Shown piece after piece: positions 14,489 through 15,484 of a DNA stretch of 15,484 bases. The DNA is from Gemmatimonadota bacterium (GTDB lineage: Bacteria; Gemmatimonadota; Gemmatimonadetes; Gemmatimonadales; Gemmatimonadaceae): positions 1-15,484 of the forward strand of contig JADKAQ010000033.1 in NCBI GenBank assembly GCA_016719105.1. The letters run 5' to 3'. The position numbers were made by a program, and so were the translations under genes. Position 1 is the stretch's first letter. Each line of letters opens with the position of its first letter. The notes beneath the pieces are model-generated. The model saw only the letters and a list, made by a program, of their open reading frames with translations. It was not told the origin of the DNA and did not search any database.

Positions 14489-15415
14489 ATGCGAATCGCG
14501 ACTACTACCTTCGCCGCAGCCTCGGCGTGCCTCGTGGCCATCTCCGCGGCGCCCGTCGACGCGCAACGACTCGAGCCTCGTCCCGTTCCGCTGCAGCAGG
14601 TCGAGGCGTTCACCTTCCAGTCGCCGTCGATGGGGGTCCGGTTCTTGGTGAGTGTCGGACTCCCCCGGGCCATAAGGCGGGCGACGGCAAGAAGTACCAG
14701 GCGTTGATCTCGACCGACGGCGACTGGGCCTTTCCGGCGGTCAACACCGCCGCCCGGAGCCTAGCCGGAGTGATCGAGAGCCCGTTCGTGATCAGCATCG
14801 GGACGGGGGCCGATGAAAGCGAAGCGCTCTGGACCCAGCGCCGGATCTACGAGTTTTCGCCGCCCGACTGGGACATGAAGGACGTCTTCGGCCAGTTAGT
14901 CGGCGGGCTGTGCGCACAGATGAAGACGGAGCCGGCAAAGTGCACCGGTGGCGCGCCAGTTCCTGAACGTCATCGTGTCGGGGCTGATCCCGCTGGTGAA
15001 GGCGAAGTATCCGATCGACCCCGATCAACTGGGCCTGTTCGGCGTGTCGGCCGGCGGCTTCTTCGCGTCGTGGGCCATCTTCCAGCCGAATTCGCCGTTC
15101 AAGAAGTACGTGATCTCGAGTCCCGCGATGGCATACGGCGACGGCGAGATCTTTCGTCAGGAGGCCCGGTACGCCAAGGACCACAAGGATCTCCCGGTCG
15201 GCATTTACTTGTCGGCCGGCGTGCTCGAAACGGGTGACGCCGATCTCGAAGGCGTCGGGCGCATCGTGAGTGGGACGGCCCACTTGGCCGGCGTGCTCGC
15301 CGGGCGCAAGTATCCGGGGCTCAAGGTCGTGACGGAGTTCCACCCCGGCATGGGCCACGTGGACGTGGTGGGGACGGCGGTGGTGCGAGGGCTCCGGACA
15401 CTCTACGGCAAGTGA
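14489..15415 (+). pseudogene. Secreted putative esterase (PF00756-type alpha/beta hydrolase), two frameshifts
   Basis: ATG 14489 starts a signal peptide (MRIATTTFAAASACLVAISA, cut near VDAQ). The mature part runs through SPSMGVRFLVSVGLP, the strand YQALISTDGDWAF, VISIGTGADESEALWTQRR, and then the nucleophile elbow GVSAGG (Ser codon 15047-15049) and catalytic-His region GMGHVD (His 15356-15358), in the order of IroE/esterase-D-like hydrolases. The frame breaks at the C-run 14662-14666, where a sixth C would continue LPPGHKAGDGKK, and again near 14945-14960 before QFLNVIVSGLIPLV. Otherwise the protein is well preserved and would be about 305 residues. Substrate unknown. It is divergent from the ArsR pair, with about 200 bases between. 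It lacks a RYYYAAC box at its stop. Confidence 0.75.
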
Positions 15416-15484
15416 GCGAGTCGCTCGTGCCGCGCGCGCGTTCGCGGCGACGACGGCGCGATGGGCTGCCGTGCCTCTTCTACG
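15416..15484. other. Trailing sequence after the esterase
   Basis: Only 69 bases remain. GAGCGA-G-TCGCTC (15414-15426) is a short inverted repeat at the stop codon of the esterase, without a T-run. No gene is seen. Confidence 0.3.

Overview
The window is GC-rich bacterial chromosome from a soil-type organism. The secreted six-bladed beta-propeller protein, the two exported serine hydrolases, the tripeptidyl-aminopeptidase-type hydrolase and the small ArsR/SRPBCC, VOC and RibD-type enzymes are the mix I would expect of Gemmatimonadota. That assignment is an inference from gene style; there is no rRNA or marker gene here. I saw no tRNA, rRNA, CRISPR array, transposase or integrase.

Layout: 1-3200 is mostly decayed. 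It holds a possible gene tail (2-145), a heavily frameshifted SAM methyltransferase (about 514-1286), a stretch of about 1.2 kb with no recognisable gene but with direct and inverted repeats, and a broken CPBP membrane protease (about 2460-3165). 3255-4078 carries a VOC protein with an internal deletion and an intact small membrane protein. 4294-5830 (minus) is a frameshifted secreted serine hydrolase with a DUF3471-like tail. It lies divergent from a secreted beta-propeller protein (5963-7162), which is followed by a second frameshifted serine hydrolase (7213-8468), an intact TAP-type alpha/beta hydrolase (8617-10113) and a frameshifted RibD/DHFR-family reductase (10249-10783). Convergent to that reductase is a large secreted protein of unknown function (12497-10780, minus). 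An intact RibD/DHFR-family protein follows (12972-13598), then a minus-strand ArsR-SRPBCC pair (14282-13647) and a frameshifted secreted esterase (14489-15415).

The most striking structure is a recurring element at the ends of unrelated plus-strand genes. A RYYYAAC box overlaps or closely follows the stop codon, then comes a 5-base spacer, then the left arm of an inverted repeat that begins GT (4073, 8463, 10108, 13604). This is the R''-spacer-L'' half of integron attC sites. Only the 10108-10191 site also has a recognisable, degenerate R' side. A clean GTTAGGC box sits 28 bases ahead of the 12972 gene. The region therefore looks like an eroded array of integron gene cassettes mixed with ordinary genes.

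The second theme is single-base indels, many of them in short homopolymers, which break roughly half of the genes and silently scramble short segments of two others. They are patchy: the TAP hydrolase, the second RibD protein, the ArsR regulator and the small membrane protein (about 2.9 kb together) read cleanly. Whether this is real cassette decay or uncorrected long-read error cannot be settled from the sequence alone, so 'pseudogene' below means 'broken as written'.
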